Position numbers and translations under genes: made by a program. A stretch of DNA of 64,000 bases from Mycobacterium ostraviense. Its GTDB lineage: Bacteria > Actinomycetota > Actinomycetes > Mycobacteriales > Mycobacteriaceae. This document shows positions 1 through 8,095 of this stretch, in pieces. The DNA lies in the NCBI RefSeq assembly GCF_002705925.1, contig NZ_NKRE01000001.1, positions 748,838 to 812,837 of the forward strand, in the 5' to 3' direction. How positions within the stretch are numbered: position 1 is the stretch's first letter; each line of letters begins with the position of its first letter. The notes beneath the pieces are model-generated. The model had not been told where the DNA came from and made no database searches. It saw nothing but the letters and a program-made list of their open reading frames with translations.

Positions 1-104
1 TATTCAGATGTGTTCACAAACTCCGAACAATGCCCCGGCCACCGCTTCTACCAGCGCAGACACGCCGATACACTCCAGCCCCGAACTACGGCTGCAGTAC
101 TAAC
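1..104. other. window edge, no gene recognised
   Basis: These bases lie downstream of the WS/DGAT-like gene that ends at 105 on the minus strand. I see no convincing reading frame, hairpin or RNA gene here. Confidence 0.4.
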
Positions 105-1589
105 CTAATAGCGCCGGCCGTGCAAACGCCTGGTGGCGTGTGACGTCAACTTCGTGACAACTGAACGGCCGTGACCGCGAGGGGATTCCCGCGCGGCCGC
201 CGCCAGGATGTCGACCGACTCTGCGATACCGGTCGCGATGTCGTCGACCGCGGGCACGTTGTCGGGGCACACGCACACGCTCAGATCGAGCACGTCGCCG
301 CGCGAGGTCAGCGCAATGGTCAACCCGCAACCAGCTTGTAGCGGCACCACGGTGTGCATACCGACGACCCTGGCCCCCGCGCAGTACGCTGACACGGGCT
401 TGCCGGTTATGTACGAGACACTGCCGTGGCAGATCGGTGCCAGGCCCAGTCGGGTGTAGAGCTGCGATGCCGCGTGGGCTGCGGTCGGCGGCATCGCCGA
501 CGCGATAGTCACGAAATCCACTGTTCCATAACCTTTCTCGATGTCACGTTCGCGAACGGTGTTCAACCTTTCGGTGGCGGTGTGGAGGTTGGTGAGGACC
601 AGCACGGGGTCGTCGAGCTGCACCGGGAGGCGAATCCGCCCGACTGTCAACGGATTGCCAATCGCGTTAGGATCGGCGTCTGGCGGCGCGAGCGGCATCT
701 GCATTAGGAGCGGACCATCGGGCACGGTGCCGTGGCGCTGCAGCCAGGCGCGCAGGGACAGTGTGCAGGCGGCGAGGAAAACGTTGGTGATGCTGCCCCC
801 GAACGCCTTCTTGACTGTCTGCAAGTCAGTCAGCCGGATGGAGGCGAAGGCCACCGACCGCCGCTGGGTCAGCGGCGCGTCGAACACGGTGTGCGGCACT
901 GGCCCGGTCATCGACGACGCAGCTGGCACGATGGGTTTGTGTTCGCGCGCGCCGCGCAGCCGACTCCGGGCGGCCCGGAGGACGTCAGCTACGGCCTCGG
1001 CGAGAAGCCAAGCTCCGGTGACATTGTTCTCGATGACCTCGGTAACCGTGTCGGCGACAAGCTCGCCGAGGGAGGGCGTGCCCAGGCTCGGCTCGGTCGG
1101 CATGGCATCGGCGGGGTCGTGCGCACGGGTAGTCAAGAGCCGCGGCCACACCAACGCTGATCCGGCGCCCCCGCCGCTCACTGCAGGTGACATCTTCACC
1201 GCCAACGCCCACCGGCCGCCCGCCAGACCGTCGATGCTCCACGCTTCCCACAGACGGCGATCCAGTGGTTCGGCGGCCAGCTGCCCCATCAGGTCGGCGA
1301 ACTCGCCCGGATCGCCGGGATTGTGAACAGTTGCGCCATGGATCTGGGGAGTTGGGTCGTAGTCGTCGATCTCGGCCCACACGGGCTGGCCCATACCGAG
1401 TGGCTTGCCTACCAGCCGGCTGCGGAAGCGCGCCAACGCCGGTAGCGACGACGCCACCAGCCGGTGTAGCCGGTCGTGGCTGAGCTGATCGGAAGCCTCC
1501 ATGATGATCAGCGCGACGGTGTGCGCAGCCGTCGTCGAAGTCTGGGTGTGCAGCGACACTGCATCTGCCGCAGGCAAACGGATAACCAT
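105..1589 (-). CDS. WS/DGAT-family acyltransferase-like protein with degenerate active site
   Basis: About 494 residues with the layout of mycobacterial wax ester synthase/diacylglycerol acyltransferases (Tgs family): an N-terminal RLPAADAVSLHTQT segment, a mid-protein LWEAWSIDGLAGGRWALAVK segment, and a C-terminal DUF1298-like half with the GNPLTVGRIRLPV and GMHTVVPLQAGCGLTIAL segments. These enzymes normally join acyl-CoA to an alcohol or diacylglycerol through an HHxxxDG motif. The aligned stretch at residues 134-140 reads SPAVSGG, so both His and the Asp are missing. The ATG at 1589 overlaps the stop of the 25-codon ORF (TGATG) and follows a GGGGGAGGGGG purine run. An in-frame TTG at 1637 would add 16 residues but is less like family starts. 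It is the last gene of a four-frame overlapping operon. A non-catalytic or altered role is inferred. Confidence 0.72.
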   Translation of the reverse strand: MVIRLPAADAVSLHTQTSTTAAHTVALIIMEASDQLSHDRLHRLVASSLPALARFRSRLVGKPLGMGQPVWAEIDDYDPTPQIHGATVHNPGDPGEFADLMGQLAAEPLDRRLWEAWSIDGLAGGRWALAVKMSPAVSGGGAGSALVWPRLLTTRAHDPADAMPTEPSLGTPSLGELVADTVTEVIENNVTGAWLLAEAVADVLRAARSRLRGAREHKPIVPAASSMTGPVPHTVFDAPLTQRRSVAFASIRLTDLQTVKKAFGGSITNVFLAACTLSLRAWLQRHGTVPDGPLLMQMPLAPPDADPNAIGNPLTVGRIRLPVQLDDPVLVLTNLHTATERLNTVRERDIEKGYGTVDFVTIASAMPPTAAHAASQLYTRLGLAPICHGSVSYITGKPVSAYCAGARVVGMHTVVPLQAGCGLTIALTSRGDVLDLSVCVCPDNVPAVDDIATGIAESVDILAAAARESPRGHGRSVVTKLTSHATRRLHGRRY

Positions 1590-1666
1590 CAGCGCGCCAC
1601 CCCCTCCCCCACGGAAACCTGAGCCAGCGTCGGACAATCGATCTCGATAATCGAAGGCTTCATCAT
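1589..1666 (-). CDS. 25-codon ORF translationally coupled inside an operon
   Basis: This short frame (begins MMKPSIIEIDCP, ends VGEGVAR) starts at an ATG overlapping the stop of the 80-residue gene (ATGA) and stops in a TGATG that contains the start of the WS/DGAT-like gene. It therefore fills exactly the gap between its neighbours. It could be a real small peptide (one Cys), a coupling leader that passes ribosomes to the downstream start, or a chance frame. I recognise no family. Codon choice is GC-rich like the neighbours, but the frame is too short to judge. Confidence 0.35.
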   Translation of the reverse strand: MMKPSIIEIDCPTLAQVSVGEGVAR

Positions 1667-1905
1667 TCTTTCAAGGCCAGTTGTCTTTGCAGCTCAATCA
1701 GCCGGGTCTCAAGTTCGACCACCGCATGTGCGACGACGCTAGATGCCAGGGCTGCGCGCGCAGCCGGGCCGGTGGGGCCAGCGGTAGTAGCATTGTCGAT
1801 GTCCTCGAGTCGCCGCAGCATCCGCTGTGAAATCACTGCTTCGAGAGGCAGGTCGTCAAAACCAAAACTGCTGAAGGCTTTGAATGTTGGTTCGTCACTT
1901 GTCAT
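1663..1905 (-). CDS. small hypothetical protein, 80 aa
   Basis: Unrecognised 80-residue soluble protein. The N-terminal third is polar and mixed (TSDEPTFKAFSSFGFDDLP). The rest is Ala/Leu/Glu-rich and probably helical, ending in a heptad-like VELETRLIELQRQLAL stretch that could form a short coiled coil. There is no signal peptide or membrane segment. Its ATG overlaps the stop of the upstream DUF5994 gene (ATGA) and its own stop overlaps the next ATG, so it should be co-translated with both neighbours. A helical adaptor or partner for the degenerate acyltransferase is possible, but that is only a guess from position. Confidence 0.6.
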   Translation of the reverse strand: MTSDEPTFKAFSSFGFDDLPLEAVISQRMLRRLEDIDNATTAGPTGPAARAALASSVVAHAVVELETRLIELQRQLALKE

Positions 1906-2522
1906 TGTGCTTTGTCCCTAACGTGGTGATGCGGTGCAGTGAACCTGCGGCTAGACGGGGAAGTCGCGGCAAATCGTCTGAGGGCAATGTCAATTCCGAC
2001 TCGCCGAGCGTTGGGATCGGCCTTGTGATTCCCAACGCCCCTGTGTGGCGTTGCTCTTGTGCGGCTTTCCCGGTCCTGCTTGCTGCTCATGAGCAGGGTG
2101 TCGACACTTGAGGCGTCGTTTGATGCTGCGGCGGACATCACGATCCCGTATGCGTAGTCGGGGGCGGTGTACCACGGGACGACCAACAAGATGATCTTGC
2201 TTCTGGTGCGTCGGGTTACTTCGATGGTGTTGGACGGCGGGCGGTGGCTTCCGTCGAGTTGGACCGCTCGCCCACCGGTCGTGAGTTGGGCTGGCGCTTC
2301 TATCTCATTGACGTTGTACGTCACGCGATCAATTTCACCGAGCCGAAGCGACAACACCGCGATCAGATCTGGCAACTCCGTTGTGAGGTCATCGCTGCGC
2401 GGCCACCATGCCCCATCCACGTGCCCGCCGCGAGGCGACTTGGGCTTCAACCGCAATCGCGGCGTGCGGACGCGCGGTGTGTCGTGCTGCCTGAAGCTCT
2501 TGCGGGCCTGTTCCAGCCTCAT
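1902..2522 (-). CDS. DUF5994-type mycobacterial protein
   Basis: About 206 residues matching my memory of the DUF5994 family common in mycobacteria. The recognisable pieces are TPRLRLKPK near residue 20, HVDGAWWPRSDDL near 34, RVTYNVNE near 70, TGGRAVQLDG, NTIEV, and NDASSVDTLL..QDRESR towards the end. No function is established for the family, and there is no signal peptide or TM segment. I chose the ATG at 2522 because AGAGGG lies about 9 bases upstream; an upstream in-frame start at 2555 has no such support. The C-terminal 50 residues (Arg/His-rich) are less typical. Its stop overlaps the ATG of the 80-residue gene, making it first in the overlapping operon. Confidence 0.7.
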   Translation of the reverse strand: MRLEQARKSFRQHDTPRVRTPRLRLKPKSPRGGHVDGAWWPRSDDLTTELPDLIAVLSLRLGEIDRVTYNVNEIEAPAQLTTGGRAVQLDGSHRPPSNTIEVTRRTRSKIILLVVPWYTAPDYAYGIVMSAAASNDASSVDTLLMSSKQDRESRTRATPHRGVGNHKADPNARRVGIDIALRRFAATSPSSRRFTAPHHHVRDKAQ

Positions 2523-3069
2523 TGCCACGATCCCTCTTGACCACCAACCGGCCAATTATTCGAAATCGGCGATGGCGTGACTCGGACCGGTCCCGCACAA
2601 AAGCCCGCAGATGCCTTTCACCCTACACGCGTCTGGTCCGAAAACGGAGTGGCGCAACGGGCGAAACCGCGAGGCGGTCGAATGGCTGACTGTGGTGGTG
2701 TCCGAGACGGCTAAGAGGTTGTTCACTCCCCCAGAGCATGCTGCGACGCAATTTGAAGCCGAACGGGCAACTTCCATCGTGATTGTGATGAGTGCCCGCC
2801 AGGCGACCCGACTGCCATGATATGGCACTGACCTTCACGATCGCTCTCGGCGGGTGCTGAAGTCGTAAACACCACTGGCTCAAAGATTTCCATGACGTGT
2901 TACCGCGGTCGGTGCATCCATTGTCCCGCATGTGCAGAGCCGCTCAGGTTTGCCAAGACTTGCAATGGTTCCGGCATGCCGCGCAGAACGGCTAACTCGC
3001 CACGCCTGTCATGGTGGGCGCACCTGCGTCTGCTTACCGTTAAAAACACTTGATGAAGCACGACTGCCC
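2523..3069. other. gene-poor spacer
   Basis: About 550 bases upstream of the DUF5994 operon. Several short frames are open on both strands but none resembles a family I know and none has a good ribosome-binding site. The operon promoter should lie in the first 100-200 bases, but I could not single out a convincing -10/-35 pair. Confidence 0.4.
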
Positions 3070-3220
3070 ACACCACCCGAACGCGGCTCGCAGGTTGTCG
3101 ATCTCGGTTTCGGCCTGCTCGATAAGCTGCTCAGGGTGCGCGCGGTGTCGGCCTCGCCGGACTTCCCGAGTTTTTCCAGCGCATACTGGCACACCGTTTC
3201 CAGCAATCGGTAGCGCGTTG
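3070..3220 (-). pseudogene. fragment of a LuxR/AfsR-type ATPase regulator, frameshifted
   Basis: Two minus-strand frames together spell a stretch typical of the large mycobacterial LuxR-family ATPase regulators (Rv0386/Rv0890c type). RYRLLETVCQYALEKLGKSG is encoded at about 3215-3155, and EQLIEQAETEIDNLRAAFGW in another frame at about 3130-3072. The reading frame must change near 3140. In intact proteins these two segments lie close together after the NB-ARC-like ATPase domain. No start, ATPase motifs or HTH remain, so this is a short relic. Confidence 0.6.
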
Positions 3221-3248
3221 CGCCACCGGGGAGTTCGGGATACACGAG

Positions 3249-3285
3249 TCGGACGGCGCTCCTGGATAAAAGGAGCGCCGTCCGA
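3249..3285. terminator. strong 15-bp hairpin
   Basis: A perfect inverted repeat: TCGGACGGCGCTCCT, 7-base loop GGATAAA, then AGGAGCGCCGTCCGA. There is no long T tract on either side. It lies beside the regulator relic in otherwise decayed DNA, so it may be a leftover bidirectional terminator or the end of a lost element. Confidence 0.5.
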
Positions 3286-3539
3286 AGCACGAACCACCTG
3301 GTTACCAATCGCGCATGATGGTGCGGTGAAATGTGGCCTCGGCGTCAGGAGACATTTTCCCGCCTGACGCAAGCCCACCGCACTGTGCCCAGTTGATGGG
3401 CATTGCTTTGCGTGGGTGCCTGGTGCTCGTGCCGGGCGCCACAGCCGAGAGGAGGAATCTTCTCTTCCGGTCCGACCTTGGTCTGCCGTGGATCCGTACC
3501 CTTAGGTCTACCCCGCCTATCCAGGCAAAGCAACAGTCA

Positions 3540-3690
3540 AATGAGTTGGGCCGAGCGTTCAATCCGGCATCTGGCCGACCATCTCCAATTCCTGTCCGCG
3601 CACATGTTCGGCCGGATCGACAGCGTCGACGCTGATATTGCCCGACATCGACGAGCAGATCGAGGCGCGTCTGGCACCTTTTCATGTCGA
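3540..3690 (+). pseudogene. probable IS110-family transposase fragment, frameshifted
   Basis: One plus-strand frame reads HLADHLQFLSAHMFGRIDSV and then DADIA. A shift of frame near 3640 continues as LPDIDEQIEARLAPF. The combined pattern (a helical region ending in DxxIExxLAPF) is like the segment between the N-terminal catalytic domain and the C-terminal transposase_20 domain of IS110-type transposases. Neither domain is present. The assignment rests on a short pattern and is tentative. Confidence 0.35.
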
Positions 3691-3829
3691 AGACGGTCCT
3701 GGACACCAGGGTCCTCGCCGCCGAAGACCTGGGCGCAGCGCCGGCGCCCCTGGTGCTCGCGCAGGTGGAGTGCTACACCAGCACAAGCCAACCCCGAAAA
3801 TGGGTTGGCCCACACCGAACGAGAAACCC

Positions 3830-4042
3830 ATGACCGACACGCCCGACGACCTGCCGTCGCCCGACGAGTTCCGGAGGAAGATGGCGCACGTCGACCGCGA
3901 GTTCGCCGATGCCCGCCGGTACCTGTCGACGTTGTGCGCTGCGCGCCACTTGGCGTACGGCGCACGACGTGCCGAGGCCGAATCACTTAAGGCACTTCAC
4001 CATTGCGACCAGTTAGGCTGTGGATGGGCGGCGCCTTGTTGA
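3830..4042 (+). CDS. small hypothetical protein, 70 aa
   Basis: Unrecognised frame starting ATG-ACC-GAC-ACG with a charged, helical-looking body (PSPDEFRRKMAHVDREFADA). The ATG overlaps a stop in the preceding frame (CCATGA). That preceding frame also looks codon-biased (LDTRVLAAEDLG, LVLAQVECYTST), so both may be remnants of an older two-gene unit. There is no clear ribosome-binding site. It may not be expressed. Confidence 0.3.
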   Translation: MTDTPDDLPSPDEFRRKMAHVDREFADARRYLSTLCAARHLAYGARRAEAESLKALHHCDQLGCGWAAPC

Positions 4043-4529
4043 AATTGAAACCTCGTTCCAGTTCAAGTTCCCTGGTTGGTAAACGCCGTCGGCCACCGCT
4101 CGCCAGTCCCGGCGGTGCCACCATCACGCCGCCGGGCTGGCGGGCACCCTTTCCCAACGTGAATTTGCGTCACACGTGTCCGGCGTCGCCGGGGACCAGG
4201 GCACGAAGGTGGCATTGAAATCTGTCACAGATGATGGCCGCAGGTGATGACCGCCTTCTTGCCGCGAACCGCGGTCGTCACCCAACCACCAACCGATACC
4301 GAGCCTGAGGCCCGGGCGGGCTTCCACAATAGGAACACCGTGCCATTGCGCCAGGTGTCGTCCTTATCCTGGAGCGGAACCCCGCATATTCTCCGACTAT
4401 CACCTGTCGAATATGGACGGCCTGCTGCATACCGCGCCCAGCGCACCTGGCCCTAGCTAGCGGGACGGGGCTGGGCTGACCACGTCAAGGATCGCCGCCA
4501 TCAGCCGCAACCGCAGCTGCCCTCCGCGA
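4043..4529. other. gene-poor, probably decayed DNA
   Basis: About 490 bases without a convincing gene. A minus-strand frame near 4225-4390 (WRNGTVFLLWKPARASG, then GWVTTAVRGKKAVIT) has protein-like composition but no start signal or family I recognise, so it may be a relic. Confidence 0.35.
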
Positions 4530-4625
4530 TCACCCGACGCCCAGCTCCCCGTCGGAGAGCATCGCACCGATAACCCGAAGCAGGTCAATAGCTTCCGCGC
4601 GCTCGGCCGTCGTTGCCGCCGCCAT
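4530..4625 (-). CDS. 31-aa ORF coupled to the upstream small gene
   Basis: Starts at an ATG sharing one base with the stop of the 98-residue frame (TGATG). It encodes a short helical peptide (begins MAAATTAERAEAIDLLRVIG). No family recognised. The tight stop-start join is the only support. Confidence 0.25.
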   Translation of the reverse strand: MAAATTAERAEAIDLLRVIGAMLSDGELGVG

Positions 4626-4921
4626 CACAACTCAGCGATCGCGACGTCGAGCGCTTCGGTGTACAGCTGCTGCCGCTGCGCATGATCGCACTGATCAAGC
4701 GGGATGCCGTACCACTCAAGCGCCCACTGCGACTTCAGCTCGTCGGTGCGGGCACTGAACCACCTCATCCAGCCGCGCCGCCTGGCAACATCGGACCGGC
4801 CTACCGGACGCGGCGGGGTAACTGTCTGCGGCCGGGACAGCCCCGACCGATCCGCGATGGTCGGTGCTGACCGCCGACCTCCTTCGCGGATGGCGTTAGG
4901 CCCGGTTGAGCGGGGGTGCAT
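4625..4921 (-). CDS. hypothetical protein, up to 98 aa
   Basis: The C-terminal half looks like genuine protein (GWMRWFSARTDELKSQWALE, then WYGIPLDQCDHAQRQQLYTE), rich in aromatic and charged residues and probably helical. The N-terminal half is Arg/Pro/Ser-rich and may be untranslated. The ATG at 4921 has no good ribosome-binding site, so the true start may be internal. The coupled 31-codon frame follows. It resembles small phage or plasmid-type proteins only in size and context. Confidence 0.35.
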   Translation of the reverse strand: MHPRSTGPNAIREGGRRSAPTIADRSGLSRPQTVTPPRPVGRSDVARRRGWMRWFSARTDELKSQWALEWYGIPLDQCDHAQRQQLYTEALDVAIAEL

Positions 4922-5040
4922 CCCACAACAATGGTTCCGTAGCAGAACGACGAGAGGAATACTCTATTCGCCTCTGTTCAGTCAGCCGGTTTAGCCGCGC
5001 CAGCACGGTCAAACCTCTGGTCAGTAGGAGGGAAATGCTG

Positions 5041-5377
5041 ATGGCCCACCCAACTGATCGCCAAGAGAGCGAAAGCGACCTCCATCTTTGGGCATCTTTG
5101 GGCCACCGAACAAGTGTTGCGCGAACAAGTGTTGCGCGTCGGTCAACGAACTGAGGAAGTGCTACGACGGGCGAGGGCTGCCCAGCGAGCCGCAGCTGAC
5201 AGCGTGGACAAGTCCGCAGACAGTCACGAACGAATCGCGAAGTCATACGAGGAATTAGCTGAACGAGCCGGCCGGCAGGACGACTACCTGAAACACGCGG
5301 CTCGCCACCGCACGTTCGCGCACGAGGATCGCCTGATGGCTGAGCGGTTGCGACAAATGGCAACTCCGCCTGAGTGA
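5041..5377 (+). pseudogene. small helical mycobacterial protein broken by a 10-bp duplication
   Basis: An ATG at 5041 sits 9 bases after AGGAGG and opens a frame (MAHPTDRQESESDLHLWA) that runs into a stop at 5154. The frame from 5114 to 5377 encodes a charged helical protein (SADSHERIAKSYEELAERAG, then FAHEDRLMAERLRQMA), a pattern I recall from small conserved mycobacterial proteins. Between them, catctttggg occurs twice in tandem (5083-5092 and 5093-5102). Removing one copy joins both parts into a single frame of about 108 residues with no other change. A second, in-frame 15-bp duplication (cgaacaagtgttgcg) follows at 5107-5136. Either the gene is dead or the duplication is a reversible switch. 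Confidence 0.65.
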
Positions 5378-5534
5378 ACGCGCAGCGAAAACGGGGCTGA
5401 ACCCTCTTTTCGATCATGCTGGTGAACCCGTGCTGCACGGCGGGAGTGCGAATAACCGAAAGGCGTTCCGATGGTGTGCAGATAGCCGCGCAGCACGGAT
5501 CGAACCGAAGTGGGGCGACGTCGCGGTCGTCGAC

Positions 5535-5630
5535 GTCATGGTCACCGCGCACACCTACGCGGACCTCTACGATTCGGACCTGGATCGTGTGGCGAATGCG
5601 CTCGACGGGCTCGGAGACCGACGTGACTGC
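5535..5630 (+). pseudogene. C-terminal remnant of a phage-type tyrosine integrase
   Basis: The frame contains VTAHTYADLYDSDLDRVANALD, very like the segment with the catalytic Tyr at the end of actinobacterial phage integrases (usually MTLDTYADLFDDDLDAVADRLD). The upstream R..H-x-x-R catalytic core is absent in any nearby frame, so only the tail survives. It supports an integrative-element origin for this accessory region. Confidence 0.45.
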
Positions 5631-5821
5631 GGATACATGGCGGATAAACCGGGATCGCGGCGGGTTGCGGGACAGACCCTTTCGTGCTGGTCAGACAAGT
5701 TGGACCAGCAAGGCCTCGTCCAGCCACTGATTCCAACACCGACGGCGGATAACCGGCTGTCGACCGGCACTCAGGATGAGCACGATGGCGGCATTGACGG
5801 TGAGAATGTGCGGTTATGAAA

Positions 5822-5852
5822 CGACCCCGCCGGGAGATGTCCGGCGGGGTCG
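5822..5852. terminator. 12-bp perfect hairpin downstream of the ATPase gene
   Basis: CGACCCCGCCGG, loop GAGATGT, CCGGCGGGGTCG. It lies 28 bases beyond the stop of the AAA+ gene and inside the inferred element end. There is no T tract. It is a likely terminator of the transposition operon in the minus direction. Confidence 0.6.
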
Positions 5853-5879
5853 GTGGTGTCCGGGGTGTCGGGGTGGTGC

Positions 5880-6690
5880 TCAGTCCGCCGTGACTTCGGC
5901 GATCGCTGTGCGGGTGGAGGATTCGTCGACGATGGCCTTGTCGGCGGCGAAGGCGGCGACGAGGGCTTGTAGCGCGAGGTTGTTGACCGCGCGCGGGTAG
6001 CCGCGGCTGGTCTGATGAACGAGGGTGACCGCGTCGTCGGAGAACAGGGTATCGTCGCGCCCGGCCAGCTTGAGGTGGTGACACAGATAGCTGCCGGTCT
6101 CGGTGTCGGTCATGGGCGCCATCGTGTAGCGCAGTCCGATGCGCTGGTCGAGCGCGGCGAGCACGCCGAGTTTCATTCGCCGCCGCAGGGTGGGTTGGCC
6201 GACGAGCAGACAGGCGAACGGGCTCGACGAGTCGAGCTCGTGATTTGTCAAGAGCCGCAACGCTTCTAATTGATCGTGGCCGAGGAGGTGGGCCTCCTCG
6301 ACGACCACGACGGGAGTGCGTCCGCGCTCAGCGTGTTCGGCGGCCAGCGCGTCGGCGGCCTGGGGAGCCAGGGTGGCGTGATGGGCGAGGGGTTGCCCAC
6401 CGAGCGCGGCGACGATGCGGTGGTGGATACCGCGCACCCCGCCGGTGGGGTCGGGCAGGTAGATGACGGTGTGTCGGCTGCGGTCCAGGGCGGCCAGCGC
6501 CGGCGCGCACGGCGACGGTCTTGCCGGCACCGGCCTCGCCGGTGATCACCCCGATACGGCGGGCGACACACCAGCCGATGCGGGCGACCGCCTCGCTGTG
6601 CGCGGTGTGGCGGTGCAGCATCCCCGGGGCCAGATCGCGGCCGAACGGCATCCGAGAAAGACCGAAGTACGAGATCAGGTTGGCAATCAT
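5880..6690 (-). pseudogene. TniB/ExeA-like AAA+ ATPase of the mobile element, frameshifted
   Basis: ATG at 6690 overlaps the transposase stop (ATGA). The first frame gives FGLSRMPFGRDLAPGMLHRH and a Walker A loop GEAGAGKT. The rest of the ATPase (YLPDPTGGVRGIHHRIVAAL, Walker B-like VVVVEEAHLL, sensor region LVGQPTLRRRMKLGVLAALD, C-terminal GYPRAVNNLALQA) is in another frame from about 6500 downward. The break is explained by one extra G in gccggcgctgg near 6499-6504, where family members read AVRAALAALDRS. In Tn7/Tn552-like systems this ATPase helps target choice and activates the transposase. Restoring the base would give about 269 residues. Confidence 0.75.
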
Positions 6691-8047
6691 TGCGGTGGCA
6701 CCTCCTGGCCGGGGATCTGATCGGCTGCCCCGGACAGGGCAGCGTAGTTGACGCCGCGGGCGAGCTCGGCCGCGTGCGCGGTCTCGATCAGCTTGGCGTA
6801 GTCGATACCGCTGGGTTTCGGTGGCGCCGCCGGGGTTTCGGGTTTGGCTTTCGGGTGCGAGTGGCGCCCGATGTGGTGCGGGATCGCCAGCCCCATCGGC
6901 ACGCCGGCCAGACGGACCTCGATGCGGGTTAAATCGAACGGGCCGACCAACGCCGGGTCGACCTCATAGCTGTTGCCTGCAGTGCGACGGTGGCGGTCTT
7001 GGTAACGCGGCGGTGTTCCTCCCACAGGAACGCCTCGGTGAGCGCCTCCGGCGCGGGCAGGCCGACCGGGCCGCCGGCTGACCAGCGCGCCAGCGGGGTC
7101 TGCCCGGTTTCGGAGTGCACCTGCCTGTGGTAGACGGTTTCGACCCAGGCCACGAAGAGCCGATTCAATTCGGCTAGGTCGGTCACGTGGTGGCGGCCGA
7201 CGACGTCGGGTTCGCCGGTGATCTCTACCAGGAACTGCTCGCGCACAGTCCTGAAAAACCTCTCTATCTTTCCCCTGCCTTCAGGTCGATATGGTTTCGA
7301 ATGAACAAGGCGCACACCGCGTTTCGCGCACGCCCGCAACAGCCACGTATCCACGTAGGCCGAGCCGTTATCGACATATGCGGCCTTGGGGACGCCGCGG
7401 GAGGCCAGCGCCGGGCGCAGCGCGGCGGCCAGCCGCACGGTGTCCTCCGCATAGCCCCACCGGTAGCCCGGCAGCAGCCGGGAATGATCATCTAAGAACG
7501 CGAACAGATATGTCTTGCGGGCCTCAATTCGTAAGCCGTGCAACGCATCTCCAATCCCCAGGTCATTCGGGTGCTCGGCCTCGAACCGGCCGAACACCGG
7601 CGCCGACCCTGCGGCTGCGGCGGTGGTGAGGCCGAGCCGGTGAAAGTTGCGCTGCAGGGTACGTTCGTCAGGGGCCCAGCCCAGCTGGGTGCGCAGGATC
7701 CGTTGGATCGCCGCGGCGGTGCGGTCCGGGTTCTCGCGGCGCAGCGCCACCGCCAGCTCCAGCACCTCGGCCGGGGTGCGCGGCGTGCACTGGCGCGGGT
7801 TGGGCACCAGCGCGTCGAACCCGCCGGCGCGCCAGTCCCTAATCCAGCGGTCGATGGTCTGCCGGCTGATCCGCACCTTCCGCCCGAACGGGTCGGTGTG
7901 CTCACGGGAGGCCAGCTCGCGCACCATCTTTCCCCGCTGCTTGGTGGAAAGCGCCGCATCGGCGGCCTCCCGGATCAACTGGTATCGGAACAAGCCGACC
8001 GCTTGGGCCCGCTCGGCCCGCACCTTGTCCTCATCATCAACCGTCAC
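6687..8047 (-). pseudogene. DDE (rve-type) transposase of the mobile element, frameshifted
   Basis: GTG at 8047 follows AAAGGAGG by 7 bases. Order: an N-terminal helical segment, a helix-turn-helix (RISRQTIDRWIRDWRAGG), then an rve catalytic core with the first Asp in LGIGDALHG, the second in AAYVDNGSAYVD and the Glu in GRGKIERFFRTVREQF, and a Mu-type C-terminal beta-barrel. The frame breaks after VTKTATVALQ near 6975, because ctgcaggcaac lacks one G relative to ctgcagggcaac, and resumes as GNSYEVDPALVGPFDLTRIE. The usual strand between PALVG and PFDLT also seems to be missing (inference from family memory). All three catalytic acids are intact, but the C-terminal domain would be lost. Confidence 0.78.
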
Positions 8048-8095
8048 CGGCCGTCCTCCTTTGCGCATCTGTCAAACACACGACAGCGCAAACAA

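Noticed and set aside
100..707. Plus-strand small frames at the left edge
   Set aside because: They are antisense to the WS/DGAT-like gene, whose protein has clear family signatures.
3333..3635. Plus-strand 100-codon frame in the decayed region
   Set aside because: No start signal, low protein character and overlap with other equally poor frames.
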